This document shows positions 42,401-53,858 of a stretch of DNA of 64,000 bases, in pieces. The notes beneath the pieces are model-generated. The model was not told where the DNA came from, did not search any database, and worked only from the letters and a program-made list of their open reading frames with translations. The DNA is from Symbiodinium natans (taxonomy: Eukaryota; Sar; Dinophyceae; Suessiales; Symbiodiniaceae), in contig CAJNDS010001602.1 in NCBI GenBank assembly GCA_905221605.1, positions 15,001 through 79,000 on the forward strand. Direction: 5' to 3'. Position 1 is the first letter of the stretch, and each line of letters starts with the position of its first letter. The position numbers and the translations under genes were made by a program.

Positions 42401-45400
42401 CGGAAGTATCTACATAGTACGGTGATATGTCAGGCATTGGATGGACTTGACAATCCGCCCGGCACTCTCGCACAGAGCGTGCAGAGGGACGTGGCAATCA
42501 ACCATACCCTATACAACGCAACACGACTCATAAGGGGTTGGGATCACTCAGAAGCGAGGCCTATATTTAGTGTCCCCGCACACCCTCATGGCGAATGAAC
42601 TGGCACTGTCCTTCGGATCCTCACATTCCGGTCTAGGACATTTGGGCTCTACTCAGCCCTTTACCTCAACCCCAAAACTCACTTGCCATTGGGTTAAACG
42701 TTTACGTCGCCAGAGGGCTCAGACAAGTTTGGCATCCAATGGGTTTTGGTGTTTAGGGCTCGCTATTGGTTCTGCATGCACCCGCTTCGGCAAGAGAAGT
42801 CATGCTCATGCTGTCTAGTCAACAGGATTCCGACATCTGAGTTTCTCTACAGCGATGCCATTCATGGAAAGCCCTAACACCACTCCAAAGCTCTGTTTGT
42901 ATACCCTTAAAACTAAAATCCGGTGAAGCGTGAGCCTTTAAAAGAACCCAACCGCAACTCTACTCCTCCCGAAGTCAAAGCCACGTGGCTCGAACGGCAC
43001 AAGCACCCCGGCAGGGTGGATCCGTGCCGTTGTTTGCGTCGCGGTTGAAAGGTCGATGAAACAGTTCAAAGCCCAACTCCTTGAAGAGCCCTGAGATCAG
43101 TTTGGGGCTTAGGATGGTTTGACCCCCAAACCCTAAACCCTAAACCCTAAACCCTAAACCCTAAACCCTAAACCCTAAACCCTAAACCCCAGAGTTATAA
43201 GGTCTACCGGTCTCGGGTGGCAAGGGCCACAGGCTTCGGGTTGAGGTGTGCAGCGCAATGTTATTTGAGCGGGAATAGGGACTATCCTCACATTTGGGTC
43301 CTTGTTCTGCCAAGCACGAAGAAATTGCCATCAGTCGCAAAAGTATGACTATGACGTAGTTTGTTTTTAGCCCTTGTTCAATTTTGAGTCTCTGGCACGC
43401 GCATGAGTTTTAGCATGAGTATATTCATATGAGGGTTCCAATCTTGATCGCTATGATCATCGTGGTCACCATCCTGAGGATCATCATCCACACCATCAGC
43501 AGGAGAGTCATGTTAAGATAGTCGAACGAAGCTCATCGTGAATGGCAAGATGACATTGTGCGGCGAAGGGTCCCAAGGCTTTGTGGTGGCTCGTGGCCAG
43601 CCATTCGCCTCCCATCTCCACGACCTGATCCATCATTGGGTGTGAGACGTACTAGGGCTATCGGGCCTAGGATTCAGGGATCTGACCTTTTGGATGCGTT
43701 TGGGAGCTTGAACCAGTTGGGGACTGAAGGGTAGGACCTCTTCTGCCGGTCAGCACAATGAGCTCCAGTGAGCTAGTGACCTGTCCAAACTCTCGGGCTT
43801 GCGGTCACAGTGGCAGCTGCCCAAACTATTTGTGATACTGTCAGGTCTGCCAGACGACTTCCAAAGCCCGAAACATGCTTGAGACGAGTGCTTATAAAGG
43901 CACACGGCATAGCATATCTGATGGAGCCAATGCTTCAGTTGATGCCCCTGTGCAATGCGCAGCCCAAGGCACGTTATCAGGACTGTGGCCAGCGATCTCC
44001 TGCAAAGAGGCCAACATTTTCGGCATCAGTTTCGTGATCCAAGGGTGCGCTGGTGTGACTTCTTCGCCGAATCAAAACACACCTCATGCCACAAACCACC
44101 CATAAAGATCTCGCGCTTACGAACTCGACAAGCACGAATGAAGCCCCCCCCCCCCCCCCGAAAGTCCCGAGAGCTATGCATTTAAAGGTTTCGGGAACCC
44201 CTGTCGGGTTGACGAGTCCTGGTTCAAGATGCGTCCCCCTACTCGCTCCCGGGCTTCAAGAACATGGAAAGAAACCCCATGCCTCGCGACGTGGCATAAG
44301 GTTGAGCAAGCAGGGCTGAAGAGCTACAGGGCTTTGGGTATAGTATATATATATATATATGCAATCTAATGTACATATATATAGATACATATATACATAG
44401 ATAGAAGCTATGGAAGCTATAGACGATAGAGTTCAGCAAACTCGTAGCATGTGTCGTTTCGCCTTTGCAGTCACTAGGGTCCCGTTTTGGGTCTGCATGA
44501 CCCTAAGACTCAGATGTTGAGTGCGTAGAGCACGGGAACTGCACTTGAGAAGCCACCCAGGACCCATCAAATCCTGCCAGCCCCTCAACCTCTGATCTGC
44601 AAAGTTTTGAGGCTGCTGGAGCAGGCTTCTCCTACATTCCGCGTAGTTGCGAGCGCCGGTGCCGGAACTCCGAAAGCCACGCCTCCGCAAGACGCGCGCG
44701 GCGGAAAGGCCACTGTAGCCTGCACCAACGATGGCCACCTCGACCTCCCCGGGCTGCTCGCTTCAAACTTTCAACGTCCTGGGTGACCTAGAACTTTGAG
44801 CTAGCCCTCCCACATCCTACATCACTGCATGCTCGGCTTGAAGGCAAGTTTTTCCTAGTTCGAGCGATTTGCGTGTTTATGAAGCATTGTGCGGTGTGGA
44901 CAGAAACGTACAGGGTTTGGTGCAGGATTTAGGGTTCCTGGCGCCGTCGTGTGAGCGCGGTCATCATGAAGAGATGCACCCTTCGCAGTGCAACGCCTGT
45001 TGTAGATCACGAACCCTGACCCCTCAACATTGCGAATCCGAGCTCTCATATTTGAAGCAGCCCAGCAATGCAGCAAGAGTCAAGAATGGTTTGGCAGGAA
45101 GGGTTCAGGCCAAAGAGGCTTCGCTGGCGTGTGATTGGGATACGTTGGGTTTCGAGTCTTAGGGTTGGGAGCCTAGCTTGGTGTCCAGCCCAAAAGCCCC
45201 AAAGACTCAACACTGATGGCCTCCTTTGCCCACCCCAGTATGGGGTGAATGCAGAGAACCAGCGAAAGCGCGGCGGAATGAGCAAACGGCATGGCCCAAG
45301 CAGCAACCGTGAGCTACTTTGTGTACCGGCTTGAGTTTACCGCTGAATGCAGATTTTGCCGCTGCATGCGCCCAAAATGGCTTGCTCGTGTGACGCTTGT

Positions 45401-47426
45401 AGCGCCGCATGAGGGTTCTGCTAAGTAGGACGGGGCTTGATCCATGACCTCCTCTTGTGTTCAACACTGAACCCTGTGACCCACAATCTTTACATTCAAG
45501 AAACCATGGTTGACTAGGCTTCGCAACGCAAAGATGCTTTGTCAGCGGTGCGCATAAAAGGTCAAGAATTCAACCAACGGCTTGCGCTCCTGTCAATGAC
45601 ACAAACCGGTGGCTTTGCATGGCCTACGATTGTCCGGATTGCTTGAAAACTGAGACATTGATCGAAAGCGTTTCCGGCTTTCAGGTAAACTTGTGTCTAA
45701 GGAGCCATATGTAATCACACCTTATCTGACAAGCACTCAAAACCAAATCGAGCGCCCAGCTCCATGTATCTTTCCCGGAGAGTCCTTGGTCTGAATTGAT
45801 TCTCAAATTCTGCCATGATCATCTCTGAGGTCTTCAAATTCGTGCAAGCACCTGGCCCCCAGGATGCCTGCTTGAGGAGGGGCTATACAGGGCTTAAACA
45901 GGGGGCGACAGCTAACGAATGGATGCATCTGAAAACAATGAGGCCTTGGGCCACTGGGCACTTCCCATGTCCACAGTTTACATCACTGCGAACCTCGGCC
46001 CTCATTCAAACAGCCCTAGAAATCCTTAATCACGCTGTCAATCTGATATTGGGCCATCCATCTACGCCTAGAAGAGCCCGGCAAACCCTACGTAATTCCT
46101 AGTACCCGTGAAACCTGACACCGCACTCCAAAACAAAACTGAGTGTCTCGAGGTTCTCGAAGGTGGTGGCCAAAACCCGGCCCACGTGGCCCAAAGCTTT
46201 CCCTGTGCAACGGAAGCTTGCGGAATCCAAATGGCTTCAGGTCTTTAGGGACAGCCTGGCCGCGTTTTAGCTGCGGGGCGTAAAGGTTCTGGCTGTGCTG
46301 TTAAACGTAATGTGTGTGTGTGTGTGTCCGGCAGAACTTGGCTGCCAAGCCACGATGTCTGGCCAAATTCAGTGCAAACGACAAGTTTGCATCACCGAAG
46401 ACGACTGCGTCAGTGGTAGGGTCGATGATTTCGAGACCTCAGCCACGGTTGAGCCCCGGGAGCTTGTACACTCAGAAAACAATCTCATCGACCCGCCACT
46501 GAAGCATGCTCTCAACATGTTCCTGGACTAGTTCCCCGGCTTGACGCCAAAACTCACAACACCAACACTCAGGGACACAACATGACAACATGACGCTTGT
46601 TACTTGATCTCTGCCCGTTCGCCATGCCAACTGAGAACCGTGCGGTAGTAGCGTCCAAGCACCTGCGCAATCCGTGACTATGGAGTTGCGGAGCGCAAAT
46701 ACTCCTCAAAAATAATAAGCTGTCTAGAAGAAGTCCCTCCAAAAGTAGTGGAACTTTGTTAGACTTTTTCAACCTCAAGCAGCCCTTAAAATGCAAAACA
46801 AATGGGCAAAACGCACGGCAAGGCCTTGGATCCGGATTGGAAGTTCGGTGCAGCCCCGACGCTGAGCCCTGCAGGACAAAGCAACGACCACTATCATGAT
46901 CCATCTAGCAATGCTGAACAGCTGACGCACCACTGGACATTCGAAGTGGTAGTCAGCCAGCAGTCCGTCGTTGCAAACTCTAAATACCATCGGGCTGGCT
47001 GTCATCCTAAACCCCCCAAAATCCCCGCTAAACCCTTTACACCCTTCAAACCCTTAAGCCCCAACATGACTGGAAGAGGCCTCGCAATGCCGGTCGAGGC
47101 TTTGCCTCCTCCATCACTTGCTCGAGCCTGGGCTGGGGGACCTTTTTATGTCCCGCCCTGCCCCCCCCCCGCCGCTCTCGGGTTTTGGGTTCCCCCCCAT
47201 CGTCCCCGTGTTCCGGGTGGCCAGCAATTGTGAAGATTGGAGCCCACTGAACCATCGGACCATGGAACCCGCCAAATTCAAACTCAGCTTGGAACGGCCG
47301 CGTTCCGTCGAAATGCTTCATCACATAGCGCACGTCCTCCCAGGTCAAGGAAACTCGCATGTTCTGGCAGTCACAAGGGCCGAAAACGCCGCCGTCCTTG
47401 TGGCACAGAAGACGTAGTCTGACCTC
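33429..47426 (-). CDS. BMT5/DUF2431-like Rossmann methyltransferase, multi-exon, interrupted by a nested gene
   Basis: Exons: 47284-47426, 46931-46979, 46481-46522, 46331-46437, 46140-46216, 35984-36123, 35621-35695, 35164-35242, 35085-35114 and 33429-33528, with a possible exon at about 34165-34232. They give, in family order, VVFGDANLSFALNLARHR (glycine-rich SAM loop), GRVLATTFENLETL, HEVGVACSGVDCTRIALDPR, AVYYNFPHAG (the NFPH signature) and FFRNLRYFVKPGGLVKIASN. Phases agree at 47284/46979/46522, 46140/36123, 35984/35695/35242/35114. The family is known for the yeast 25S rRNA uridine N3-methyltransferase; the substrate here is unproven. The 46140 to 36123 intron is about 10 kb and contains the amine oxidase gene. 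Neither end of the gene is fixed. Confidence 0.65.
35164..35695 (-). CDS. Methyltransferase core exons (DPRFKN to NFPH)
   Basis: Exons 35621-35695 (25 codons, VDCTRIALDPRFKN) and 35164-35242 (PKEALERDERFLALLTRIA) join in phase 0. The second ends one nucleotide into a codon at a GC donor. The 30-nt exon 35085-35114 completes it as R-AVYYNFPHA. The run from VDCT to NFPH is diagnostic of the DUF2431/BMT5 fold. Confidence 0.7.
35984..36123 (-). CDS. Methyltransferase exon immediately after the 10-kb intron
   Basis: 46 codons, NMDYRSDRHDCVTRCHGS to HEVGVACSG, with a canonical GTAAGT donor. It starts with two nucleotides of a split codon. The exon ending at 46140 leaves one, so they join as ETL-T-NMDYR without a frame break. 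Confidence 0.7.
36311..45283 (-). CDS. Flavin-containing amine oxidase (monoamine oxidase family), nested in methyltransferase intron
   Basis: Exon 44678-44753 has the FAD-binding VAIVGAGYSGLSAARVLRRR. Then 43562-43624 (VVEMGGEWLATSHHKALGPF), 43007-43079 (ELGFELFHRPFN), 41692-41736, 41307-41510 (RWDSLSYDAYLN), 40157-40254 (LGAKVTAIRQ), 39460-39522 (LPVGTTMKYSMVYEKPWWR), 39298-39359, 38991-39028 (FDNSPYSWARG), 38442-38522 (VLTCF), 38265-38313, 38105-38182, 37841-37908 (VSKNWADDEF), 37202-37321 (CPPGVL), 36924-36973 (LWIAGGDYSLASLGYM) and 36588-36650 (TGEEAAMKIIEAL). These follow monoamine oxidase order, and most phases agree. The family oxidises amines with FAD and O2. A signal-like MPFAHSAALSLVLCIHPILG (near 45283) is a possible start and 36311 a possible stop; both are tentative. 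Confidence 0.8.
38105..39522 (-). CDS. Amine oxidase substrate/FAD domain exons in consistent phase
   Basis: Six exons (39460-39522, 39298-39359, 38991-39028, 38442-38522, 38265-38313, 38105-38182) keep one reading frame at every junction when GC and GA donors are accepted. The product reads EKPWWRE, GFLGKIIFLNTSAPSNYVHS, CFDNSPYSWARGA, VLTCFTEGAQNRAPFLDQLR, HAWRDFIVDEYGPKAFLRLT and SERESAMQNILAEALG. This follows the bacterial and plant monoamine oxidase pattern FWRE-DNSP-VLTGF-LxxLFG. Confidence 0.8.
41531..41653. repeat. CCCTAAA/CCCTGAA tract
   Basis: About seventeen units mixing CCCTAAA and CCCTGAA, inside an amine oxidase intron between exons 41307-41510 and 41692-41736. Confidence 0.9.
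43126..43190. repeat. (CCCTAAA)n tract
   Basis: About nine perfect units in an amine oxidase intron. Confidence 0.95.
43917..44085 (-). CDS. Possible extra exon inside the amine oxidase gene
   Basis: The minus strand reads VTPAHPWITKLMPKMLASLQ then EIAGHSPDNVPWAAHCTG, plausible coding sequence. It lies between the FAD-loop exon and the GGEWL exon, where the family usually has only a short segment with a GGR motif. An internal CAG could instead be the acceptor of a shorter exon. Borders not fixed. Confidence 0.35.
44343..44405. repeat. (TA)n-rich microsatellite
   Basis: TATATATATA and TACATATATA runs in an amine oxidase intron. Confidence 0.8.
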
Positions 47427-47730
47427 CTGCCTGGATGCAATTCAATGTAAACACAGGCATGCGTAGTGACATTCTCCTTGGGAGCCTTGTTTGCGAGGGA
47501 TCGTTGCGGCTAGATGACACCACTCCAAATACAGCTCTATGGTACGAGCACAAGCCCTACAAGCGCGAACAATCTGGATCTGCTGCGAAGTACAGATCAT
47601 GTCAGCTCAGGAACGTCCCGTCCAGGTTCCAATGAGCGCGGAATGCCTGAATCGGATCCAGGGATCCGCCACCTCAGTGCACTGGGGCATTGTAACCATC
47701 CCACACAACTCGACAACCTAAACATCTGAG

Positions 47731-48081
47731 TCACTTATCTTCAGCAGCAAATATACGGAGGGGAAGTTCCAGATTTCTAGCTGCTAGCTGACCAAGCAAC
47801 TTTGGCCCATCATCTCGCGCATCTGGCCAGGTAAGTGCTGGGTCAAATACGGCTTCGGGTTGCGACTGTCTTGACTCCGACAAGCCAGTCGAGATCTCAT
47901 CGGGTGCAGGACTGGCTTGGGGACTATGGGCAGAGTTGGGAAATACATAGTGAAGTGATGCTTCTGCTGGCTGCGTGGCTCTGAACTTTAATTTCCTGGG
48001 CTTGAACCTCATTTTTACAAGGTCCTTCTGCACCAGAGCAACGCCAGTCAGCAATCTCACAAATAGCTTGCCCGAACAGGC
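47731..48081 (-). CDS. 116-aa exon with stop, unidentified gene
   Basis: GCGCAG acceptor and 117 codons including TGA. It begins ACSGKLFVRLLTGVALVQKD and continues through a basic stretch (RFKPRKLKFR), a Ser/Pro-rich middle and LTWPDARDDGPKLLGQLAAR. A GA donor just before the stop (GAA|GATAAG) is possible, so it may not be terminal. No domain recognised. Confidence 0.6.
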   Translation of the reverse strand, partial: ACSGKLFVRLLTGVALVQKDLVKMRFKPRKLKFRATQPAEASLHYVFPNSAHSPQASPAPDEISTGLSESRQSQPEAVFDPALTWPDARDDGPKLLGQLAARNLELPLRIFAAEDK

Positions 48082-48264
48082 CTGCGCAATATGGACGGCA
48101 GACAGTTCCTGTCAGCGAAAGGGCTTTTCACGGGCACGTTGAGCTTCTTCTCAGCAACTTGCTCGGGTAGAGATTTCTGGCCACCCACAAACCCGGGAGA
48201 GCACCTAGCCGATACGAAGGAGAAGCTCCAAGCATCATGTCAAGCAAATAACTGAATCGTCCAC

Positions 48265-48326
48265 CCCCGGTTGATTTTGCAAGCTGCCTTGGCAGCAGTA
48301 AGAAACTGAACTCTTGCATCCATACT
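48265..48326 (-). CDS. Exon, unidentified gene
   Basis: ACACAG acceptor and GT donor; SMDARVQFLTAAKAACKINR. Probably the same gene as 47731-48081. Confidence 0.55.
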
Positions 48327-48459
48327 CTGTGTTTTTGTTTTGTTTTTGTTCTGCCGTCTTTGGGCAGCCGGGATAGCATCGAAGCCAGGCTTCCTAAAAG
48401 AACTCTGACCTTCAAGCCCGGGCCGACTGGGCCACAAAGGAACACATAGTGGTTTCACA

Positions 48460-48525
48460 GGTATCATATAGGTATCATATAGGTATCATATGGGTATCAT
48501 ATAGGTATCATATAGGTATCATAGG
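48460..48525. repeat. 11-bp tandem repeat (AGGTATCATAT)
   Basis: About six units of AGGTATCATAT with single-base variants, in an intron or flank. Confidence 0.9.
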
Positions 48526-48830
48526 TCTCAAAAGCTCTTTCCCCAATTTAAGCCGAGCATCAGCTGGACCTCGCCATTCGTTCGTGGTGTCTGGGTAGTA
48601 CCTTGCAACCAAGGCTGAATCTGGGCGGCTGGTGCACAAAGCTGCCAGACTGAACGAGGACCCACGAGGAACAGCCATGATCCCAACAGACCAAGCATGC
48701 GAGATTCTGCCTGACATTGCTTAAGCCGAATCTAAGCCGTGCTCAACTGGTGCTGCAAGGCTTATCTCCGAAACCCACAAAAACTGCAACTTTAAGAATT
48801 CGTTTTTCCCTCAACAAATCGGCGTCCCAC

Positions 48831-48895
48831 CCCGAGTTCTCGAGCTCTTTGAGCTCGAAAGCGTTGAGCCCTTCCAGCACGTGCCGGACCACAGT
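48831..48895 (-). CDS. Exon, unidentified gene
   Basis: Strong pyrimidine-rich acceptor (CCCTTGCTGCCACTGCAG) and a GG|GTGGG donor. The translation is TVVRHVLEGLNAFELKELEN. Further upstream, TARIDRILRRLACTCAES (about 49470-49530, good acceptor) and GEARWFTERS (about 49399-49429) may be exons of the same gene. Confidence 0.6.
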
Positions 48896-49749
48896 CTGCA
48901 GTGGCAGCAAGGGCGAAGAAGTGAGTGTGCGTGGCCAGCTACATCTCGGTTTTGGGATGTTTGCAGTTTCGGGTTGCATTCTTGTAATTGTCTGGCATTT
49001 CTCGTCTATACGGGTTGCATGCTGTCTGTGTATGGTGGATGATGTAGGTGTTGCATGGAACTGCAGGTTGCGAGTGCTTGCCTGGATTTGCCTCGAAGAT
49101 GTTCTGCGCCAGGGCGCTTGCATGCTAAGATATGCTAAGGTGCTTCCGCGCAACAGCTCTTGACAAGGAAGCCAGGCTTACATCCCACATCCTCTGCATT
49201 GTTGGGTTGACGGTTTGGTGTGGGTTTCTAAGTGGTTAGGGTTTGGGTTCACAACATCTGGTTGCATGGACACAGCAGCCTCATGCGACTATGGCTTCGG
49301 ATCTGGGGAAGACACACGTCGCTCATTACCACAAGTTCCTAGTGCCCTAGTGCCATGGACGCCCAGCTCCAAGCCCCTTGCGATGACTCAACCTGACCGC
49401 TCTGTGAACCATCGTGCCTCCCCCTGCAGGCCCCATTTTCCTTAGAGCAGATGGGGGCTTGAGTTTTGACGGAGCTTTCAGCACAAGTGCATGCCAAGCG
49501 GCGAAGGATTCGGTCGATGCGAGCGGTCTGCCAGGAAGCCGGAAGGACACAGCAACGGGATGAAAGCGCGGCACCACAAACCCATGAACACGCGACATCT
49601 TCCAGGGCACCCCAACAACACAAGATGACGAATCCCAAAACTTCTTGACATGAAGAGCACAACGCATACATAGCCTCTTGGCATGCACCTCGTAACTCTA
49701 GAATGCGCCCGCTTCCCCCAAAACTTGCACAACCCTCAAACTCGAAAGC

Positions 49750-49793
49750 CTCAAGCCAAAACACCCCCCCCCCCCAAAAAAAAAAAAAAAATG
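49750..49793. repeat. Poly-C/poly-A tract
   Basis: A C run followed by an A run. On the minus strand this reads T then G, a pattern seen near pyrimidine-rich acceptors, but no exon is evident. Confidence 0.7.
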
Positions 49794-49987
49794 TCAAGAT
49801 CCCCAAGAGGTCCCGGCCAAAACCCCCAAACCCTCAGCCTGCCTCATCGGGACCGACGTTCTGCTCCTCGAAGCGTGCGCGCTTGGTGGGCTGTTGCTGG
49901 AGGTTGGCCTGGCCAAAAATTGGGAAGAAGGGAGGAAGAGAGGGAAGGAGAGCATAGAAGAGAGCCCCCCAGAGCACTCTCTGATCT

Positions 49988-50031
49988 TCTTCTTCTTCTT
50001 CTTCTTCTTCTTCTTCTTCTTCTTCTTCTTC
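49988..50031. repeat. (CTT)n microsatellite
   Basis: About fourteen CTT units; the poly-leucine and poly-lysine frames over it are artefacts. Confidence 0.95.
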
Positions 50032-50041
50032 GGGGCTTGAA

Positions 50042-51694
50042 GGACGCTGACGCAGAGTGCCCTCTCTCTCTCTAAATACATATATACAAAAGCTCTGCTC
50101 ATTGTGTGCTCAAGAGTCTCTGGTGTGTAGGGTAGCGATGGTGTGCTAGGACAGGAGGGACACTAGATGCCAAAGCAACTGCAGTTTCTGCGGGCATGGC
50201 ACCCACACCCCACCGACCACAGGCATATGAAGCAAGCCCCAACCCTGAATCAGCCCCCGACCCCGAAGCACCTCCCCCAGGTCCCTAAGTCAACTCCCCA
50301 GCCCCACTCAACCTCCGAATCTGGAGCACGGGGTGATGCTTGGCCTTCAGATCGTCTGAAAGCAGGCGCTTCAGTCTGAAGGAGGCCTCCACCGCTCCCT
50401 GAAGCAGGGCTTTGGGTTTTTTGACTGGCTCCTTTGCTTGTGTATATATACATGTACAGTCAAGTCCCTTTCTAGGCGGTTGTGTGAGTCTAGGAGTCCA
50501 GACCCTAAAGCCTAAACCCTAAACCCTATACCCTGGGCGTTCGCATGTGTCTTGCCTTGGCCGCAGGTTCGAGGCGGACAACTTGGACTCATGCAGGTTT
50601 CAGGCGGGAGCAGCCATCTTCTGCAGCACTAAAAAAAGTCAGGCCTCATAGGGCCTATAGGGTTTAGGGCTACAAATCCAACGCCATCAACTGCTGTTCT
50701 GGAAGCCCAGACAAGCACGAAAACGGGTAGGCGGCGTGGCCTGGAGATGGTCTGCCACGTCGCCACTGTCATCCTCATCCGTGGCTTCCTGAACCCACAT
50801 GTTTTACAGGCGTGACAGGCATGGACCTCCTGCAGCAACACGTGCCTCAAAGTGGGTTCACTTTATCTTTGTGGGGACCTGGTGAGGGGGCCTGGGTAAG
50901 TCGACAATCAACTGCCTCTATGTGCTCGCACGATGCAACGATGCCGCAAGAAGTCCTGGGTTGCCTGAACTCTACAATAATTGGTATGTTCAAGATGCCT
51001 CTACGCATGTGCATGCTGGTGGGTTTTCCACAAGCCCATGGGAGTACCTGCTTGATCAAGCGCCTTGCGCAACCCAGCCAGGTGTTGACACAGAACAGGC
51101 TAACATGATGACAGGGCTGCTTCTTAAACAAAATCAAGGCAGCCAATCACAACTCACAACGTGTCGGTCCTTTGGCTTCTCCTGCGCTGCCATCTGCACT
51201 TATTACAGGATCCGGTCTGAGGGTGTCACTAGGTGATGCTTGCTCTCGGAGGGTAGCTTTTGATCACCGTGGCTTCGGACCCATGGACAACTACGTTGCA
51301 TTCTACAAGTGGCATGTATAATGCGACTCATACTTGGCTCAGATCCACAAATGGCTGGATGCCTGTCACCGACACGTTCAAGGTATAGAACTCATGGTCT
51401 CCCGTCCTTCGTAAAAAAGATCTTGCTTTCGAATTCAAGGTGCTTTACAAGCTTAAAGTTGGCGGTAGAAGACGATTTGCTTTCAATTTGTATGCGTGTG
51501 TCACATTGGCAAGGCAAGGAACCCGGACAATTAAAACGAAAATAAGACCCAATTATCGCGTTCCTGTTTGAATCCTTTTCACGTTGTATCTCGCAGGCAG
51601 TTGTGTCTTTTGGTTTGCGTTGTATGGCATATAGCTTGCACCAAATTTGCCTGCCAAAAACCTTGGCTCTTGCTCCATACAAGTGCAGGAGAGC

Positions 51695-51728
<34 letters not shown>

Positions 51729-52780
51729 TAAAGAGAGTCATGGACAGCGAGGGCGAGAGAGACAGAAAACAAAAGACACATAGAGAGAGCGAAAGAAGAG
51801 AATTAAAGAACCTCACAAACCCTTGTAAGCCTAAGCCCTTTGTTTTTTGCATCCTAAGCCTAAGCCCTCAAAGCCTGAACCCCTTCTAGTCATCTCGGCA
51901 TCCATTTAGTTTCGGGGCGGCGGGCGGCAGGATTTTTAAATAATCTTAGAGGTTTTTGCAACAACGTGGCAGTCAGAAGAGTAGACTACTGCTCGTATTT
52001 GAAACTTCGGGCGACGGTTTGCAGGTAGATGGGACGTCAAAGTAGGAACCTGTGACTGCGACTGCTTGGATTCCTGGATGCTCCCGACTCTGCCTGGTCC
52101 TCACAAGACCATGGCTCGGAGACCAGCTCCGAAGCTGTGCTTGATTGTGCTTGCATCCCTCAAACCGAGCACGTCGAGATGTGCGCACAGTGACCACACA
52201 AGACAAGTGGATCTCGCCGGCAACTGCAAGGATTCATGCAAGGATTCATGGGCCCTAGAACCTGGAGTGCCGAACTGCTGTGGCAGAAGCTGCGCAACGT
52301 CGCACATGCGTTTCGACGCAGTCCGCTCTGCAAGCAAAGATCAAACTTACTTTACTCAGTAAAATTGCAAGAAAATGGCGTAAACCCGTAACTTTATAAA
52401 CAACTCTTATCAATCAACCCTATGTCCCGATGGAAACCTCCCAAGAGCTGTATCAACCCGAAAGTTGAGCCGTACAGGCCCTAAAGCCAAAAGCCTGTTC
52501 GGAACTCGCTGTCACGACCGGCCACTTGAAACACACACTGATTTCATGTTGGCACGGAAGGTGACATCAAGATTTCTTGGATTCTGGCTCCTACTGGGGA
52601 GTGGGGGGGGGGTCCTTCTGGCATCTTGACCACGCTCCAACGCAACAGACCGAGCAACCCCCTACACATATGGTCTCTGCGAACTGACACAGGCTCTAGG
52701 GCTCAGGGTTTGGGTGTTTAGGGTTCGCCATGCTTCCGGACAGTGCAGGAGCCCACGCCTTGGTAGGTATTCGGTGTCTT
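50042..52780. other. Unresolved region, no confident gene
   Basis: Several 60-100 codon frames on both strands overlap (for example plus 50922-51236 and minus 50847-51146, plus 52066-52362 and minus 52101-52337) without family motifs or clear splice sites. A (GA)n tract lies at about 51692-51732. Degenerate CCCTAAA-like words are frequent. Confidence 0.4.
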
Positions 52781-52790
52781 TTACCTGCAG

Positions 52791-52925
52791 AGCCTACAGT
52801 AGAAGACTCCTTACAGGATGGCACAAGAGTGGTGGAGTGCCTTCAAGAGCAGATGGAGACCTTGGGCCCGGAATCCACAAAGATTGCAGAAGCTTGGAAA
52901 CCGACCAAGCCAGAGGAAAACCAAT
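52791..52925 (+). CDS. Possible plus-strand exon, unidentified
   Basis: Good acceptor (GTGTCTTTTACCTGCAG). The translation PTVEDSLQDGTRVVECLQEQ then METLGPESTKIAEAWKPT looks coding; the minus strand over the same bases does not. The 3' border is unknown. Confidence 0.4.
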
Positions 52926-53464
52926 TATACTTCGGCCGCGGGCTTGCAGCCCGCATCCCTACTTTCAGGATTCATAGTTTCGCGAGAAATTCAAATCCCA
53001 TCGAACAAGAACCATCACGAAAGAAAAGCTCAAAATACAAGCTTGCTGGCTCATCGAAGCCCTAGAAGGTACAGAACATGCCAACCCGCACACTGCACAC
53101 TTAACGCGTGGCAGCACACTTGTTTTTCATTCTGTGCTGGGCAGCACGATCCTCACGCTTTCCATGATCACCTAGGCCACCCGGTCATCGGGAGGATTAC
53201 AGCCCTTCTTAAGTTTCAGGATTTTTGGACTCTTATATCAAGGGGCCTTCCCAGTCAAAGGCCCTAACCTTCAGGCATCCGATTGAGCGACCCCGCCCTC
53301 AACCCCCAAACCAGCACAAAGTCTCTCTATAGCAAACCCAAAATCGCTACAAGTCACAAGCGAGTCCACAATGGCCGCACTCCACACGGCAAGGAACAAG
53401 ATTCTTACGGTCTTACAGATCCTCTTGAACCCAGACTCCTGAAGTCAGCTGGGAAGGGCCTGTC

Positions 53465-53494
53465 TTACGGATCCTAAACCCTAAACCCTAAACC
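53465..53494. repeat. Short CCCTAAA tract
   Basis: Three to four CCCTAAA units. Confidence 0.85.
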
Positions 53495-53858
53495 CCTTAA
53501 GTGTGATCACTGAACAAGCTCGAGCTTCCAAGACTTGTGTACCTTGAGCCTTTCACGGTCCCAAATTCCCGTTTTAAGAGTGCAGAGCTATTTGGGTTTG
53601 GCGCTGCGAGTGGCTACGGGCCCTGAGATGCTTTACTTCTGAACATGTGTTGGGGGGGGGGGCATCGTATACATCCTACCGCAGTCTCAACAGGTCTTTA
53701 CACAACTTACATGAACTCAAGCATCCCGTAACCGGCTGACGCCGACTGTATGCCGTACCGCATATCATCTTCAATCATGAACAGAAGCTGAACACATTGA
53801 AATGTGAGCATTCAGTGTAATCATTCAGTTGTGTAAATACATCAAAGCCCCACAAGCC

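Noticed and set aside
42194-42598. 134-codon plus-strand ORF
   Set aside because: It lies in an amine oxidase intron with no family motif and no clear codon pattern; kept only as a weak possibility.
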